Source: Geosiphon pyriformis (taxonomy: Eukaryota; Glomeromycota; Glomeromycetes; Archaeosporales; Geosiphonaceae). From it: a DNA stretch of 58,910 nucleotides. Under the pieces are notes generated by a model that searched no databases, had not been told where the DNA came from, and saw only the letters and a list, made by a program, of their open reading frames with translations. Positions 34,701 to 49,911 of the stretch are shown piece after piece; position 1 is the stretch's first letter; every line of letters begins with the position of its first letter. The translations under genes were made by a program, and so were the position numbers. The stretch lies in NCBI GenBank assembly GCA_016748015.1, contig JAAOMT010000566.1:1025-59934 (forward strand), given 5' to 3'.

Positions 34701-37700
34701 AATTAAAAACCCGTTGTTTTCATTGAAAGTGCATTTTGTATTAAAAATCCTTTTAGTAAATACTGTTCTAAATGCTGAAAATTCACTCTATTTACTATTG
34801 GTTTCTATTTAAAGTGTTTACAGAAAAATTTAACTACTTAATAAATTTCTAAAACATTATTTGAAAAAAATGCATTAGTTTATAGATTTTATTATAGACT
34901 ATTTAATAATGTATTTTTTATTATTATTATATTTTTATTTATAAAGCCTTTATATTTAAAGTATTTGATGTTTTTAATGTGTTTATACTAAATAACATAA
35001 CTTGTAATAGTCGACTACACAATACAAAAACATCAATAAAGACTTAAGTTTATAAACAAAATTTACTTGTCGAAGTAACCAAAAAAATAAGTTATACTTA
35101 TTAATAGCTTTGGGTTAATGTATTTTCTTCTTATGCAATTATTTTGGTGTTTTACTATTATTATATTTTCAAATTTGTGCTTACAAAAAAATTAAATATT
35201 TGATTTAATATTATTTTATTCAAATTAGAATTTTTACAATTGTTTAGCATAATAAAAACTTATAAATTATAACTTTGTTTACATTAAAATATAATATTAT
35301 TTAATTATGACAATATTTTAAAGAATATACCAAAACAATAAACAAAAAACATTTAAAAATAAATTTTAATTATTATTATATTAAAAAAAAGCTAATTTAC
35401 AGTTTTATTAAAAAAATAAATCTAGTTGTAACAATTTGTTACATAAAACAACCTCGAAAATAGCTTCAATTAGGATCGGGAATTTTATTAAATTTAAAAA
35501 AATAACATATAATAATAATGTGTATTATTTATTTTTATTGGACAAATTAAAGTTGAATTATTAATTTTACTAAAAATAAATGCAATGTTTAGTTATTGCA
35601 AAATAAGAAATAAACAAATAATTGATTAAATCTTACTTAATTTTAACATTTTATACTATTGTTTTCTAAAAGACCATATTTACTACAAATGTATTTTGTG
35701 CATAGTTTTCTTTTTTTTAGTAGCAAATTTATAATATTTGGGTTTTAAATGTTCTTTATATTATAATACTAATAAATTTTCAACTTGTTTAAGTTTATTT
35801 TTTTTATTGATATTATTAACTTAATTGTTTTTTAGAATTTGGTCTTGATTTTGAAGTATAGGCCCCACTTTTTTATGTTAGTCAATAAATTGTCTTAACT
35901 ATATTATTATCTTATTATAATTATTATGTTTAGTAGCAAGTTGTGTAATTTGTTATATAAGTTTTTATATTTTACTATATTTTTGTTTTCTTTGTGTTAC
36001 AAGATATAAAACATTAATAATAGTCTTAGATACAATTAAAGGATTTAAAATTACTATTTTATCAGAAAAATTTTTTGCAACCTCTTAATTTACAAAGCAA
36101 AAAACTTTAATGACTAAATAATTGTCTTTTTTTTTATTAGTATATTATTACAAAAGTATTATTTGAATATGAAATTCATAATTTTTGAATGTAATATTAC
36201 TTAAAAATAATGACAACAAATAATACTACAAGATATACTAAACAAATATAATAAAGAAACAAAATTAATAATTATAATAAAATATAAATTTTTATTGTTT
36301 TTTGGTCATAGATCTGTAACTTTTTATGTTTTTTTTATCAACTTTAGTAATTATTGATTTTAATAAAATTTGTTTCATGTTATACAAATTTTCAATAAAA
36401 TCACTTATTATATTAAAACTGAAATTTTAAATATTAAAATTTGGTTAGATAAATAACTTAAAAAAGTACATTAAGAAATAAATTTTCTTATCTTATTATA
36501 AGTATTGCTATTTAATAATAATTAATTCATAATAAAGTATAGACATTATATCATTTTTAAATATTCTATAAATAAGATATAAGGCATAAGATATTGAATA
36601 ATTTGTTTGTAAATTTTAGAAATAAAATTATGGCCAATTGATATAATTTTTATATAAAATAAAAGTACATAATATTCAAAAAAATGATTCTATTCTGTCT
36701 TATTTTTAAGTTTTGTGTTTAATGTACCAGCAAAATTACACAAACTGTTATTTGTTAAAAGCATATATTTAATACTATTATTGAAATTTTTAATATAAGA
36801 AATAATTTAAGTTTTTGCTGTAAATATTTTTAATGTAAATATACAGGCTTATGCTTATCAGCTAATATAAAAAGCTCTTATTAAGTAATTTTTAGCATTA
36901 ACATATGTTTCAGTAAGTTATAATTATTATTTAAAAAATTTTCTTAATATAAACTATTATAACATAAAAAAAATTGTGAACAAAGCTTTTATATTAACCA
37001 TGAAACTTTATCAAAAATTGTTATATTTTGGTTGTTTAAATTTAAAAATTTTAATAACTTTATACAAAACAAGATTTGAAAACAAATAATTAAATTATTA
37101 AATACTTTATTTAAATAAAATCGATTATAAATTTCAATATTGAAAAAAAATCAATTACCAAAATACTAATATAATTTTAAAACTAAATATTAATAAAATT
37201 ATAACTATAAAAATAAATTAATTAATTATCAATAACTTAAACAAACTATTATGTATTTATAAATCTTAAAAAAAATTTATTAAATTGTATTCAGAAAGAA
37301 ATGTTTGTAAAAAAATCAAAATTTATTTAATTTCTAAAAGTGTTTTCAAAAAATTATAAATTTGTAAAAAACAATTATCTATAATATACATACATACTTT
37401 ATACATAAATGTTTAAAAAACTCAAACTCCAAAAATATTGGCTGATTAATACTAAATAATGTTAACAAAATACATCAAATTTTGTAATGTTTTTTAAAAA
37501 AAACTCAATTGTAAAGAAATTTTACATATAATATCAGTTGGTTAATTTTTTGATTATTTTTAAATCTTTAACAGTAATTGTTATAATATAAAATTTTTAT
37601 TTAATAACTTTAAAACGAGAACAAAATTGAAAATAGATTTTATTTTCAATAAAAATTATATATATAATAATTAATAAATTATGCAAAAATAGGAAATAAT

Positions 37701-40170
37701 AACTGTTGTTAATTAAAATATAAAATTTATTAATAAAAAGAAAATATATAAAAAACTATTAGTAATTTATAATATAATTAAAAAAGCTCTTAGAATATTG
37801 CAATCTATATAAAGGTAAAAAAAGTATAATAATAATAACTAAGTAAATAAATAAATATTAATAATATAATTAAAAAAGCAATTACAAAATAATAACATAA
37901 CTGAAAATTTTTAAATAAAAATAATGGTAAATGAAAGATTTATTAACTAATTATTTTCAAGAATACAATTATAGATTGCAAATAATAACAATAAGTTGTT
38001 TTTTTATTAATATTATGGGTAGAAATTTTTCATCAAACTATTTATTAGTGAATAAAAAAAAGAGAGTTTATAACAAATAAAATTTTTTAATTAATTTTCT
38101 TTTTAATTAATCATATTTCAATTAATTGTGTTGTAAATCAATCATTTCTTCAATTAGTTATCTTTTTAAAATTAATTTTTAATTAAAAAATTGTTGTAAT
38201 TACTTTATTAATATATATTTTTATTTTTATTATAATTATTACGCTCTAAGTTATTTTTTGTATTATATTGATTTTGTTTCAGTAAATTTTTTACTGCATA
38301 ACACTATAAAATAAATTTTAATATTTACAATCAATTGTAATACAATTAAATATAAAATTTTTTTTATCTGTTTTATAAAAAAAATAGCAAATTCACTAAT
38401 GAAGCAATATTTAATAGTATTTTAAAATAAAAAAGAAAAACAATATAAAAAAACTTTATAATGCCAACTTGACATTATTTTTAATTTATTAGTAGATACA
38501 GAAATACTTATTTTTTTTAAAAATAAAATGAATTCAAAAAAATAATCAAAACAATTTCTTTAAACATTGATAACGAAATTTTAAATATTGTTTCAATTTA
38601 TTATAAATTATTATGAAAGAATCGAAGTTTATTTTTTCTGGTTTTGAAATCAAAATCATGTTTTAAAAATTTATTTGGTCAATATATTGCTATTACAATT
38701 TAAATTTACAAAAATACAAATAAAAAGCGTTTTTATATTGCATATTTTTCATTTTTTTAATTCCTTTAATATATAAAATATTCTTAAATGAATTAGTTTT
38801 ATTTCTATTAATAAATTTAACATTATTCTTAATTGATACTAAAATTTAACATCCTTAAATTGTTCTAATAAGATATTAATTACTTAAGAATCTAATATGT
38901 TAAACAAATTTTATTTAATTCACAATTCAATAATCATTTTATTAATTTAAAACGTGGGTTAAAAAGCATTTTTCATATTATTAATTAATAATACTATACA
39001 TTTAATTAATGAAAATTATGAAATAATTTGTTTAAAAGATAATTATATAATATTATAAAATTATATTTAAAAATTGCAACATATTAGTTATTATAAAACA
39101 CATAAAGCTATAGGTAATAATTTTATTATATATTAATATTTTTTTAAGGTTATTATTCAATATAATTGGATATCTGAGACTTTAATAAAAAAGTTTAATA
39201 CTACATATAATATTCTCACTCATGTAAATATTATATTATAGCACAAAATCGAAATATAAATCAGGTTTTATAATATTGTATCAATTCAAAATATCAACAT
39301 TAAATATTAGATATGAAAAATTTAACAACTACCAGAATAGGAAAAAAAAGCCTAATTATCCTTAATTTGATTTTTATATTTACTATTTTTGTAAACTCAT
39401 TACTTTTTTGTGACTTTTTATTTATTTAAAAATACTTTGTTTTTCTATTACAAATGAACATATTTATAAATATTTTGTAAAATAATGTTTTAAATATAAA
39501 ATTTATTTATATTTCTATTTGATCTTGAGTGCATATTTATAAAATTAATCAATAAATTAGTAAACTTTTTATTTGCAACAATAACATAAATTCTAATAAA
39601 ATTAATAATATTACTAATTTGTATATATAAGACTAGTTAATTTGACAATTTTGGTTGTATTAACTGTTGTACCAGAAGCATTTAAAGACATCATAGTTTA
39701 ATTTATAAAATTAGAATACATTAGGCAAATTAAAAAAAAAGATAGGTAAACAAAATAAGTGGTGGCAGGAATAAATAAAATTTATATTTACATTACTGCT
39801 TTCATGCTTTGCAAATAAAGTTTTTGACAATCAGCTTTTTAAATGAATATATTACTTTATTAGACTATTTACCATAGTAGATCACATTTTGTTTAATAAT
39901 AAAAAATTTTTAGATTACACAAAATAAACAAAAAAATAGAAATAAATATACTAGAATTTTTTTGATAAATTATGAGTTCACACTTGATACAAACAAAGAA
40001 TTACTGAAAGAAAATTTAAAAACTATAAAAAAAAGATGCCAAATCAAAAAACTTCTTTTAAACTTATCTTTTAAATTAGTTCATTTTAATGAATCGAAAA
40101 TTACAAAAATTTTTGATCTTATTTTAAAAAACATCTTTAATTTATTCTTCAATAAAAAATTAAATTTATA
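34701..40170. other. AT-rich desert
   Basis: No coding region, RNA gene or ordered repeat can be supported. A 69-codon open frame ends at 40171 (39962-40171), but its Lys/Leu-rich sequence resembles nothing I know. Decayed transposons are a plausible origin by analogy with 2540-5580, but I have not aligned any. Confidence 0.55.
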
Positions 40171-42083
40171 ATGAATTTAATCAACAAAATAGGGAACCAA
40201 TTTAACATATATTTTCATTTCTTAATTTTCATTTCTTTTAGCTTAGTATTTGGAATAAATTCTAATTCACAATAGTAAGTTTTCATAAATTTCTTTATAT
40301 TAAAAACAGGATAAATAATAAATATAATTTCAAAATTTAAAAGGGACATTTAATGATACTCATAAGCAACATATAAGAAATAGAAATTTATATGTATAAT
40401 CCTTTAGAGTTAATAGAAAAAATCAAAAAAAATAAGAATTGAAAATAGAAATTTCAATATTTTTTTTTATAATTAAGTTATATATGTATGAAGAAAACTA
40501 AATTGTAATCAATAAAACTGTATTAGAATACACAACAATAAAACTTTGGGCACTTAATATGTTAATATCTTTTTCAGTAGTTTTACCACACTGGGAAAAG
40601 CTTAATAAATTTGAATATATCCAGTAGAATAAATTAAATTCAACTAGCATAAGTGATATCAAATTTAAAGAAATGTTTATTTTTGGTATTTATACATCTT
40701 AAAATCTACCACCTAAATTCAATATATATATTTGATACAATATATAAAACTTGAAGAATCCCAAATTTTCTACTAATATGCAGATTTGAACATTCAGCAG
40801 TAACTGGTTTTAATGAGTCAAAAAATTATTTTTTTGGTAAAGAAATTAATGGAAAAAATAACACAATTTTGGTAAATGATTTGGTAATTTATAATTCTAT
40901 ATTAAATAAATATACAAATTTTACAAAAAATATTTTTTTAGTGTCAATAATAAAATATACTGCCACTTTATTGAGTAATAGAAAAATATATGTTCTTGGT
41001 AGAGCTTTTACTGAAAATAGTTATAATTTTTCCAATATATCTAACATATATGTATATGATACATTTACTAGAGAATAAAATCAAAAAGTTTTTTATCTGA
41101 TTAAAGAAACTTATTTATTAATTTGTTTTTTAAAGAAATCAAGCTAATTTATGAAAATTAATTATGTTTTCAAAATTACAGTTAAGGATATACTAACAGC
41201 ACAAAAACTGCATATAGTTGTTAATAGTAAATAAAAAGTATTTATTATAGAAACTTCTAAACTTACCAAAATTTAGAAGCTTTATTGTTGTTAATCTTTT
41301 TTTTCAAAATTTAATTAGCTCTGAATAATATTATTATTATTTTTGAGGAGATGAAAACAAATACAATGTAAACTTTAAACAATTTAATTATCTTAGATAC
41401 TATTAAAACACCATTTGTTTGGAAAATACAAAACACAACTAAAAAACCTCTATTTGTAAAAATTTAGCATACAATAATCATAGTTAAAACAAATATTATT
41501 GTGGCTTTTGGTTAGTTATATTTGTTTTATTTGAAATATTATTAAACACATTAAATATTTATTTATTTTAATTATAATTTTTGAATGTACTAAGTCTTAG
41601 TGTAAGTATTCAATTTAGAACCATTTTTGAATCTAAAATTTTTTCGAATATTAAAATTTAAATTTTAAAATATAGAAAATATTTATCCAATATTAGCAAT
41701 TTTGGGTCTTAGACTTGATAAATTTTAATTGAACAACAAAATATAAACCTAATGTATTGAAACTCACAAAACATTTCCTAAAATATCAAAACTTATCTGA
41801 AATTAAATCCAGCACAGAATTATTTTCATTTTCATTCTCATCTTTATCTTCATTCTCAACAACAATTAATATAATCATAACTATTATCATAATATATAAT
41901 GTTTTAATTCTTTTGGTTTTTGCAATATTGATGCTTAGATATTTCAGAAAACTAAAAAGCCAAGAACTAAATAAAAATAATTTCACTTCAGCATCTTCAA
42001 GTTTTGATTGTAATTACTATAATCAATCATGTTTAATTTCTAGTTTTTATGTATTCAAATCTCTTAAAAGCATAGTAAAATAA
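40171..42083 (+). pseudogene. Decayed kelch-repeat membrane protein gene
   Basis: Pieces of one plus-strand gene in the usual order of a signal peptide, kelch repeats and C-terminal membrane anchor. At 40171 an ATG begins MNLINKIGNQFN followed by the hydrophobic FLIFISFSLVFG, then a GTAAG donor. Around 40790-41078 is a kelch-like stretch with HSAVTGFNESKNYFFG, then YTATLLSNRKIYVLG and NISNIYVYDTFT. At 41757-42083 a frame has a strong membrane segment (IIITIIIIYNVLILLVFAIL) followed by basic residues. Frameshifts and stops separate the pieces and the canonical Gly-Gly pairs of kelch blades are eroded. Kelch propellers with a single anchor are common in these fungi. I think it is a dying gene. 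Confidence 0.55.
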
Positions 42084-45000
42084 AAATATCATATGCCTTT
42101 TCAAAATAAATATTGTGGTTTGTTAAGCTTTCTTAGTTACTCTGATACAGTCATCATCAATGAGTACAGAAAGAGCTTTTTTTTGTTCAAAATTTAGCTA
42201 ATAATGATATTTGATATCTTTGACTAGATTTTTTAAAAAAAAAATCAAAAAGATAAATAAAATAGATTTACAAAAATCGTTTTAAAGTATCTTAAAAATA
42301 TTTTTGTTTTTAAAAGTTGTTATTTCTAATTTGAATTCTATTATTTTATAAATAATATTTTACAATTTAAAAACATTTATAATGTTCTTAAGTATTTGTG
42401 TTTAAATTTTGCAAAAAAAAATTTTATATTAAGTATAACAATATATACAGTTTTGTTATTTTTTACATAAAATTGTATTAAGATAAAGATTTTTGAATAA
42501 TATTAATTCTATTTACATATTATTTAATATGATTAAAAGAAATTTTTACAATTAAAACATATATATTTTAATTTATTTAGGAAATAATTAAAAAAAATTG
42601 CAAAAGAATCTAAAAAAAGTTATTATTTATTAAAATAATTGTTATTTAAATAAATTTAATCATAAAAAAGACTTAATTTTAAAGAGATAAACATATTTAA
42701 CATAATACAGCAATATATAAAAGTTAATTAATCTTAAAATTTACATGTTTAATAAGTAATAAAACTTTTATTTATTATTTTTAATAATCAAAAATATTTT
42801 TATTTAAGTATTTTTTTCAGATCTGTATTGTTTTATTAAAAACTTGATTATTTACATGATTGAAAATTAGAATAAAAAATACTAGAATTATTTTAATTAA
42901 ATTTTTTTTTTTAAATAAATTTTCTCTGCTTTAAATAGTTAAATTATTTTAAATTTCTTAATTTAATACAAGAAAAATTTTTGTTTTTGTTTTTGCTAAA
43001 GTCGTATAAATTTTAAAATAATATGAGTTTGGTTTTTGATAATGGCTGTTTGTTTAAGTATCTCAATTTAAAGCTTTTATACAAAATAATAGAATGTAAA
43101 GAATAATAATTTTTAAATAAAAATTCTGTGTATTATTTAGAAATAAAAAAACTCTGTTTATAGTTTAAAATAATAGATATTATGATTAGAATCTTGTATA
43201 CAAAATAAAATTCTTTAAAACCACATATTAAAAATTTAAGTTTATGTTACTGCTGAATTAAAATAAGACTGTACAAAGTTTTTGTAAGTTTACATAAAAA
43301 TAAATTAATTTATACAATAGAAAATAAGCAAAATTTTAATACACATTATAATTGTAAATATAAAAATAAATTTTCTCATAAAAAATTTAATATACATTTA
43401 TTTAATTATAGAATTAAAAATCAATTTAAAGGTTTTAAATAAAAATTTATTATTTATTTAAACAATTAATAAGTTAAAGAAAAATCTATATCATGAATTT
43501 TGTTCATTAATTAAAAAAAAGATTTTTAAGTCTTTATTTAAATTCTAAAAGATTACACTTTTAAAAATAGTTTTAAAATATTTATAAAGCTAATTATTTT
43601 TATTAACTTTGGCTATCAAAATTAAATTATGTAAAATACAAGTTAGGCTAATAATAAAAATCTAAATTTTTTCGCAATAGATTTAAGCCAAATGATTTTT
43701 ATAACCCAAAAAATTGGGTTTTTAATTTTTTTTCTTGCAAATTACTCATTTTAAGGAAAAAATCCAAATGAATAATCCGTCTTAAAACCAAAAAGAAATG
43801 TTAATTAAATGAAAATGAACTTGACTTTGATGATTTGGCATTCATATTTTTAAAATATCAAAGTACATTTTTCCATAGCATGTGATTTTGACAATAGGGA
43901 ATTATATGAACAAGACTTGTGGACTCGCAGTCATACATTGACTCTAAATTTACTGAAAAAGTGCTTTATAAAAAAATTAATAGATAGCAAGGAACGAAGA
44001 TTTTTTTATTTTGTAAAAACAAATTTAAACAAACTGGGTACATCTCATGACAAACATGACAAACTACAAAATAAAATTCAATTAATTTAAAAAAATTTTG
44101 GTCTTGTCCACCCTTTAATATATATATATATATATAACACTCAAGAATAGATTAAATTACTTTTAATGTGTGTTATAAATCACAAAAAAATAATCTAGAT
44201 CACCAAGTAAATCAATTGAGAATATGTTCACCGAAAAACTTAGTCTTTAGAAATGCGTTTTTTTGACTTTTCGAACATCAATTTAATTATTTAAATTTTT
44301 TTTTAAGTTTTCAAAAATAACTTTTAGTTAGGTCCTTGCTTGTTGACAACTCGAAATTTGAAGAAAATTTGAAGAGGAAATAAACAAACAAATTTTGATA
44401 AAATATTATATAAAAGAAGAATTTTTATAGAGCATTTAAAATGTAATTTATTAACATGGAAAATTTAAATTTCAAAACATATATACTTTCTATATTTTTA
44501 AATCTAAATATTATTTTAATTATTAAACAAATATATTTATAGTTAAATATTTAATTTCTTTATAAATATTTATATAATTTTTAAAATTTACTAGATGCTC
44601 AAATGGTGAATGGTGAAATTAAGCAATTTTTTAAATAATATTTTTTATTTTTAAAAGCAATTTAAACATAATATTTAAAGTTCAAAAACCTGACACATTA
44701 TTTCTCTGGTGGGATTAATTTCTAAATTAATAATTCCTTTTCACTTCAATAAAAATATTAATTTTTTTAAAATAGGTAAAATATTAAAATATTCAAATCT
44801 ATCATCTTTAAAAAGTTATTAGATGAATTGAATTTTTTATTCATACCCAAATTTGTCGAAAATCACTTTTTTTATTAAATTATTTTGAGAATAAGTAACA
44901 TATCGAGTTGAAAATTTAAATTGTTTCATCTCTTTTATGAAGTCTTCTCATTATTGATTAATTAATTAATTAATTTAAATTTAAGACCTTTTCTAATTTT

Positions 45001-46583
45001 TTTTCCGAACGAAATCAACATAATCTGGTTTTTTTTATTGTTTAAAAAGTTTTTTTAACAAGAAAAAATTAGCTTTTATGTCATTGTTGCTAAATTAATG
45101 ATTTATATTTTGTACAATTAATAAATTAAATTAAAATTTTGAACGTTTTTAATCATATAATTGGTGGGAAATTTAATAAATTATAATTTTAGTATTATTT
45201 ATATTTTGAATTTGATATATGATTAAGAGAAAATATATAAGACATTTAATCTATTTAAATCATACATATGAAAAATTTTTAAAGATATTATTAAAATTAT
45301 TGTAATAACATAATTTATATAAATTGTTTTTCAGTAAAACTATTTGATGCAAATAAAGATTTTGTTTAGAGGCAGTCAAAAATAAGTAATTGAAAATTAT
45401 CTGAAAAGTTTTACAACATTAAATGTAATTTTATGATTAGAAAACACTCAAAAATAAATTTGACTCAATGATATATATTTTGACATACATAGATGAACAC
45501 CAACTATCTGAAAAAAGCTTACATATGTCCAAAAAAAGCAGTTTTTGATGAGTAGCTCTTTTGAATCAATAAAGATTTCTTTATTGAAATTTTATATTCC
45601 AGCAAAAAATATTTCATTTTTATTTGGTTAAAATTTTTTTAAAAAACTCAACAAAAAGTATCTTGAAGCTAAGTTCCAATCGACTTAATTTAAACTTGAA
45701 AATGATAACCATGAAAATTAAAGGCATACTAACGATATATTAGTTAAAATTTTAATTCCCTAAATATTTATGAATTCAAATTTAAATAAAAAAATTTAAA
45801 TTACTAATTTTTGTTTTATTTATAATTATATAGACTATTAAAATAAAACTAAAAAATTAATTAATCTGATTAAAGGCAATTTTTAGTCAAACAATCAATA
45901 AAAATTTAAATTTATGATACTCTTAATACATTATAAACTTTTACAAATTAATAAGTTTTTAGAATAAATAAAAATATTCCTTTAAGTGAATTAAAAGGAA
46001 ATAATCTCGTATAATTTTAAAGAAAACACGTTATATATAAAACTTTTGATAAAATTCTAGCCAAAAAGTTTGCAAATTACAAATAAATGTTTTCTATATC
46101 TAGTTAAATCCAAATTTATCCTATTAAAATCAATCAATCATTTATAATTTGAATAATCGAATTTTAAAAACTTTCAAGATTACCCTTTTAACAGTAATAT
46201 AAGAAATAGGATAAATATATTTTGATTTGGATATTTAGAAAATATTCTTTAAAGATAATAGTTTACTCAATGAATTTGTAAAAAATTTCTAATATTAATT
46301 CTAAATGAGATAATTTTTTATAACCTTTTAACAGCGAAAAAGGCTATTAATAAAGGATATTAAGAAAATTTTAATATATAGAGCACTAAATTATAATTTA
46401 ATTTAATTTAATAATAATTTAGAGTCCCATTTCAAAAATATTTATTCGAAGCTAATTGCCAAGATTTATTAATTAATCTAAGGAGAATAAATTTACTAAA
46501 AGCTCTTTCTTTTTGTTTAACCTAAAAATATTCTCAAAAAAGAAGTGAAACATTGAATTTATAGCAAAAGAAAAGATTGGTTG
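42084..46583. other. AT-rich desert
   Basis: No gene is supported. It contains a short (TA)n run at about 44117-44137 and scattered A- and T-tracts. Between 43680 and 44400 the sequence is slightly less AT-rich, but no frame stays open. Confidence 0.55.
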
Positions 46584-48175
46584 CTAATTATTATTATTAT
46601 TATTATTATTTTCATAAATTTTCTGAGCTAAAAAATTTCTGAATTTACTCATTGATTCGCAATTGTTCATTTCAATCCCAAAATAAGGCCCATTATGAAA
46701 TAATTTGTTCGGAACTTCGTTTATTGATTGACCAGCATTACACTCCTAAAGTAAAAAAAAAGAAAAAAAGAAAAAAAAAAAACTTATTTTTTTCAATGCC
46801 TTTGCTAAAAATTTCTTAATTCAATATAAATTATTACTAACCACATTCTCTTCAGGATACTGCGAATTAAACCATTCTTCACTTTGACTTGACATCAAAG
46901 GAAAAGAATTACAATCCCAATACGTATTTGAGTCATCAGGACAATTACAATTACTCAATGGTTCAATCCAAATTTCAGTACCAAAATGTCTCCACCCCAT
47001 TGAAGACGAAGGAGAGTGTGGCACATGATCATTTCCATGGGTGAAGCGACGATGAAGAATTAATTGGTTGAAACTATCCCTAAAGTGCTCGTTTCCAACT
47101 CTCGGAGCCCCAAAAGTATAAATACTCTGCCCTATACCGCTTAAATTAATATCCGGCCAAATATTCATATTTAAAATTTTATATCTTTCAAGTAACCACC
47201 TCACTGCAGCAATGCAAGCATATGCTTATATATATATATATAATAGTTAAAAAAAGATTTAATGTTAAAAAAATAATTTTATAATTTTTACTTCAAACTT
47301 TAAAATAAAAGACATTTAAGAAACTAACCTCCACAAATACCATGTCCCGTAAATACAATATTAAGGTTTTGAGTTAGCTTTGTAAATTTCATTAAAAATA
47401 ATTTAATACTTTGAAGTAAATTAGGAAATAATAAATCCAAATCTTTCAATAATTGTGAGTCTGCACGAAATTTTTCGTCAAACTTTGGAATATTTTTAAA
47501 ATGAAGTGGCACTTGTTTTGAATTTCTAGAAGCCCATTCTTCTTTCGTTAATTTCTAATATAAATAAAGAAACATTGTTATTTCGAAATTTTAATTGATT
47601 TAAAATATTAAAGGAGTTAAAGATAATTACTGATCCTCCAAACGCTATTATTAAAAGGCCATCAGTTTCTGAATCTAAGTAAAACTGAACCGCCACTAAT
47701 AAATAGTATTTTGAAAGCTATTAGTTTTTGTTTTTTTTAAAAAAAAATTTAAATTTCAAAATAATTTCTTTTTCTGAATTTAAAAACCTTTAATTTGTAA
47801 ACCAGGCACTCTTGAGCCAACGTTATTTAGACCGAGACAGTCAAATGCATTTACTATGAATGCAATATACGAGGAAATTTTTAGCTCACTATTATCAAAT
47901 AAAATTCGGCTCTTAGGTTGTGATTGTGAGCGTTTTTTGGTTTTATTAATTTTTTGTGAGATATTGATTTGATTTATCCAATTAATCATTGTAGGAGAGG
48001 TGTAATTTATATCTGCTTTTTTAAACTTTTGAATTACTTTAGAGGCTATCCAGATACTGCTGTGGTTTTCATGAATCAAAAAATAAAAAATTAATGCTAT
48101 AAAAATTGCAGTAATAATCTTAAATTTTCTTGAAAAATCGACCTTGAATCGTATTTGATTATTAAAAGAACCCAT
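46584..48175 (-). CDS. Pseudo-lipase 1: class 3 lipase fold, Ser to Gly
   Basis: Five exons (47788-48175, 47631-47695, 47329-47554, 46842-47224, 46584-46745), GT-AG throughout, giving 407 residues from ATG 48173-48175. A membrane segment near the start (ITAIFIALIFYFLI) suggests a signal anchor. The lipase domain starts with LLIIAFGGS, where FRGT is usual. The elbow reads TGHGICGAYA instead of GHSLGGAYA, so the nucleophilic Ser is Gly. TFGAPRVGN, FTHGNDHVPH (Asp) and WRHFGTEIWIEP (His) are kept. The tail has CNCPDD, ECNAG, GPYFG and eight Asn from an ATT microsatellite. The frame is intact, so it is likely a functional non-enzyme or altered enzyme. Divergent to the next gene. Confidence 0.88.
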
Positions 48176-49150
48176 TTTATTGATTTTCAAGATGGATATA
48201 ATAGAGTTTTTATGGAATTTTTTTTCAAGATGCACCAATTATTAAAAAAAGATCTATAGATCGAGCTTAATTGTTTGTTTAAAACATCTCATTTAAACAA
48301 AATAAAGTAATAAATAATATAATTTTAATATCTATCACACTATATCTTGTATCCCCAAAGAAGTTTTCAAATTTTTACAAATTTATAAACAAAATTATTT
48401 AATTTTATTTTAATTTGAAAATAAGATTTTATTTCAGGTTTATTTAATAAATACATTAAATGAGATATTTAATTGAAATATTAATTAATGAGAAAAAGTA
48501 TTTCACTTCATTGATCTTTTAGAAAAAATATTTTTAAATAATTGCTATAGTTTTTGGTTTTAGACTTTAATCATCTAAAGTGAAACATTTCAATATTTTA
48601 TGTAGAAAAAGTTTTAAAATTCTAACTTGACTTCGACTTTATTTATTAAATAAAAGAAATCGAAAGCTTTACGGAAGAATAATCAGAATTACAGCGCTCC
48701 AAGATTCCCCGATGGTTTCATTGTGTATCATTGTAAATGAATACAGTAGAAAAAATATTAAAAATTTAATTTCAATAAGAAGTTAAATCATTATATAAAA
48801 CCAACTATTTGGAAATGAGAACTTTTCATATTTAATAATTATTAAAATCCGGCAAGCTTTAAAACTTAAATTTGGAAAAAAATCTATATATTACTTTTAA
48901 ATTGATCTGAAAAACCTCTTTTTTTTTAATCATTCTGGAAAATGAATATTTGATTTAGCTTTTAATAATTTCAAAAAGTTGAAAGTTTTTTGTCAACAAA
49001 TAAATCTAATGATCTCGACTATTATAAATAATAATAATAATAATAATAATAATGAAATTTAAATTTGATATTAAAAATAAAAAAATTTAAAAAAATATAT
49101 TTTAAATTAAATAATAATAATAATAATAATTTAATGGTATAATTCTTTTA

Positions 49151-49182
<32 letters not shown>

Positions 49183-49816
49183 CTTGTGTACAAAATAAGT
49201 TTAAAAAATATTGTGTATTTTATGTTAAAAAATGAAAAATGAAAAAAAGATATTATATAAAACAAAAAGTAAAAATATTATAATTTTATGTTTGAATATA
49301 AATTTTATTTATTATTTTATTATTTTATTATTTTATTATTCCTTTAAATTCTTGAATAAAATTGATAAACTTGTACAAAGATTACTTTTATCAATATATA
49401 TATTTTAATTTATATAATATAATTATTTCAAAAAAATTTACTTTGTAAAAAAAAGTTTTGTCGGTCATAAATTTTGTTTTGAATCTACCTGTGTTTATGT
49501 TCTTGTCTTTTTGATAAAACTTTTTAAACTTTATTTATAAATAGATAGTTATAAATAGTTTCTATCAGCCTATCCTATTTTCCAAAAACGATTTTCTTTC
49601 ATCATTAATTTTTTACCGCTAAAAAGATCAATAAATAATTCTAACCAATCTCATCAAAACGATATATCAAACCCCCAATTTTTCAGTGTAACATGTTAAC
49701 TTGGGAATCTGTATTTTTTTTAAAATTTTAATAAACTTTACCCCTTTATATTAATATAAACATATATTCATTATATCTACACGCGATGACTAAACTCTTA
49801 ACCCAAGTTTAATAAT

Positions 49817-49852
<36 letters not shown>

Positions 49853-49855
49853 AAC

Positions 49856-49895
<40 letters not shown>

Positions 49896-49911
49896 GTTGC
49901 TTAATTACATT
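48176..49911. promoter_or_regulatory. Divergent intergenic region between pseudo-lipases 1 and 2
   Basis: About 1.7 kb between two genes transcribed away from each other. It holds several AAT microsatellites (about 49026-49055, 49107-49132, 49150-49178), an AAC run followed by an AAT run (about 49813-49893) in the probable leader of pseudo-lipase 2, and a TTTTATTA-type run near 49310-49340. No other gene is visible. Promoter positions are not certain. Confidence 0.5.

Noticed and set aside
39962-40171. 69-codon open frame before the kelch relic
   Set aside because: Lys/Leu-rich, no family resemblance, and surrounded by desert; consistent with chance.
44117-44137. (TA)n run as a regulatory site
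   Set aside because: Simple dinucleotide run in desert DNA with no gene nearby.
48176-48238. Upstream extension of pseudo-lipase 1 (and similar extensions of pseudo-lipase 3 and the peptide precursor)
   Set aside because: The upstream frames begin at TTG, not ATG. The first ATGs (48175, 53235, 58823) give good signal or anchor sequences.
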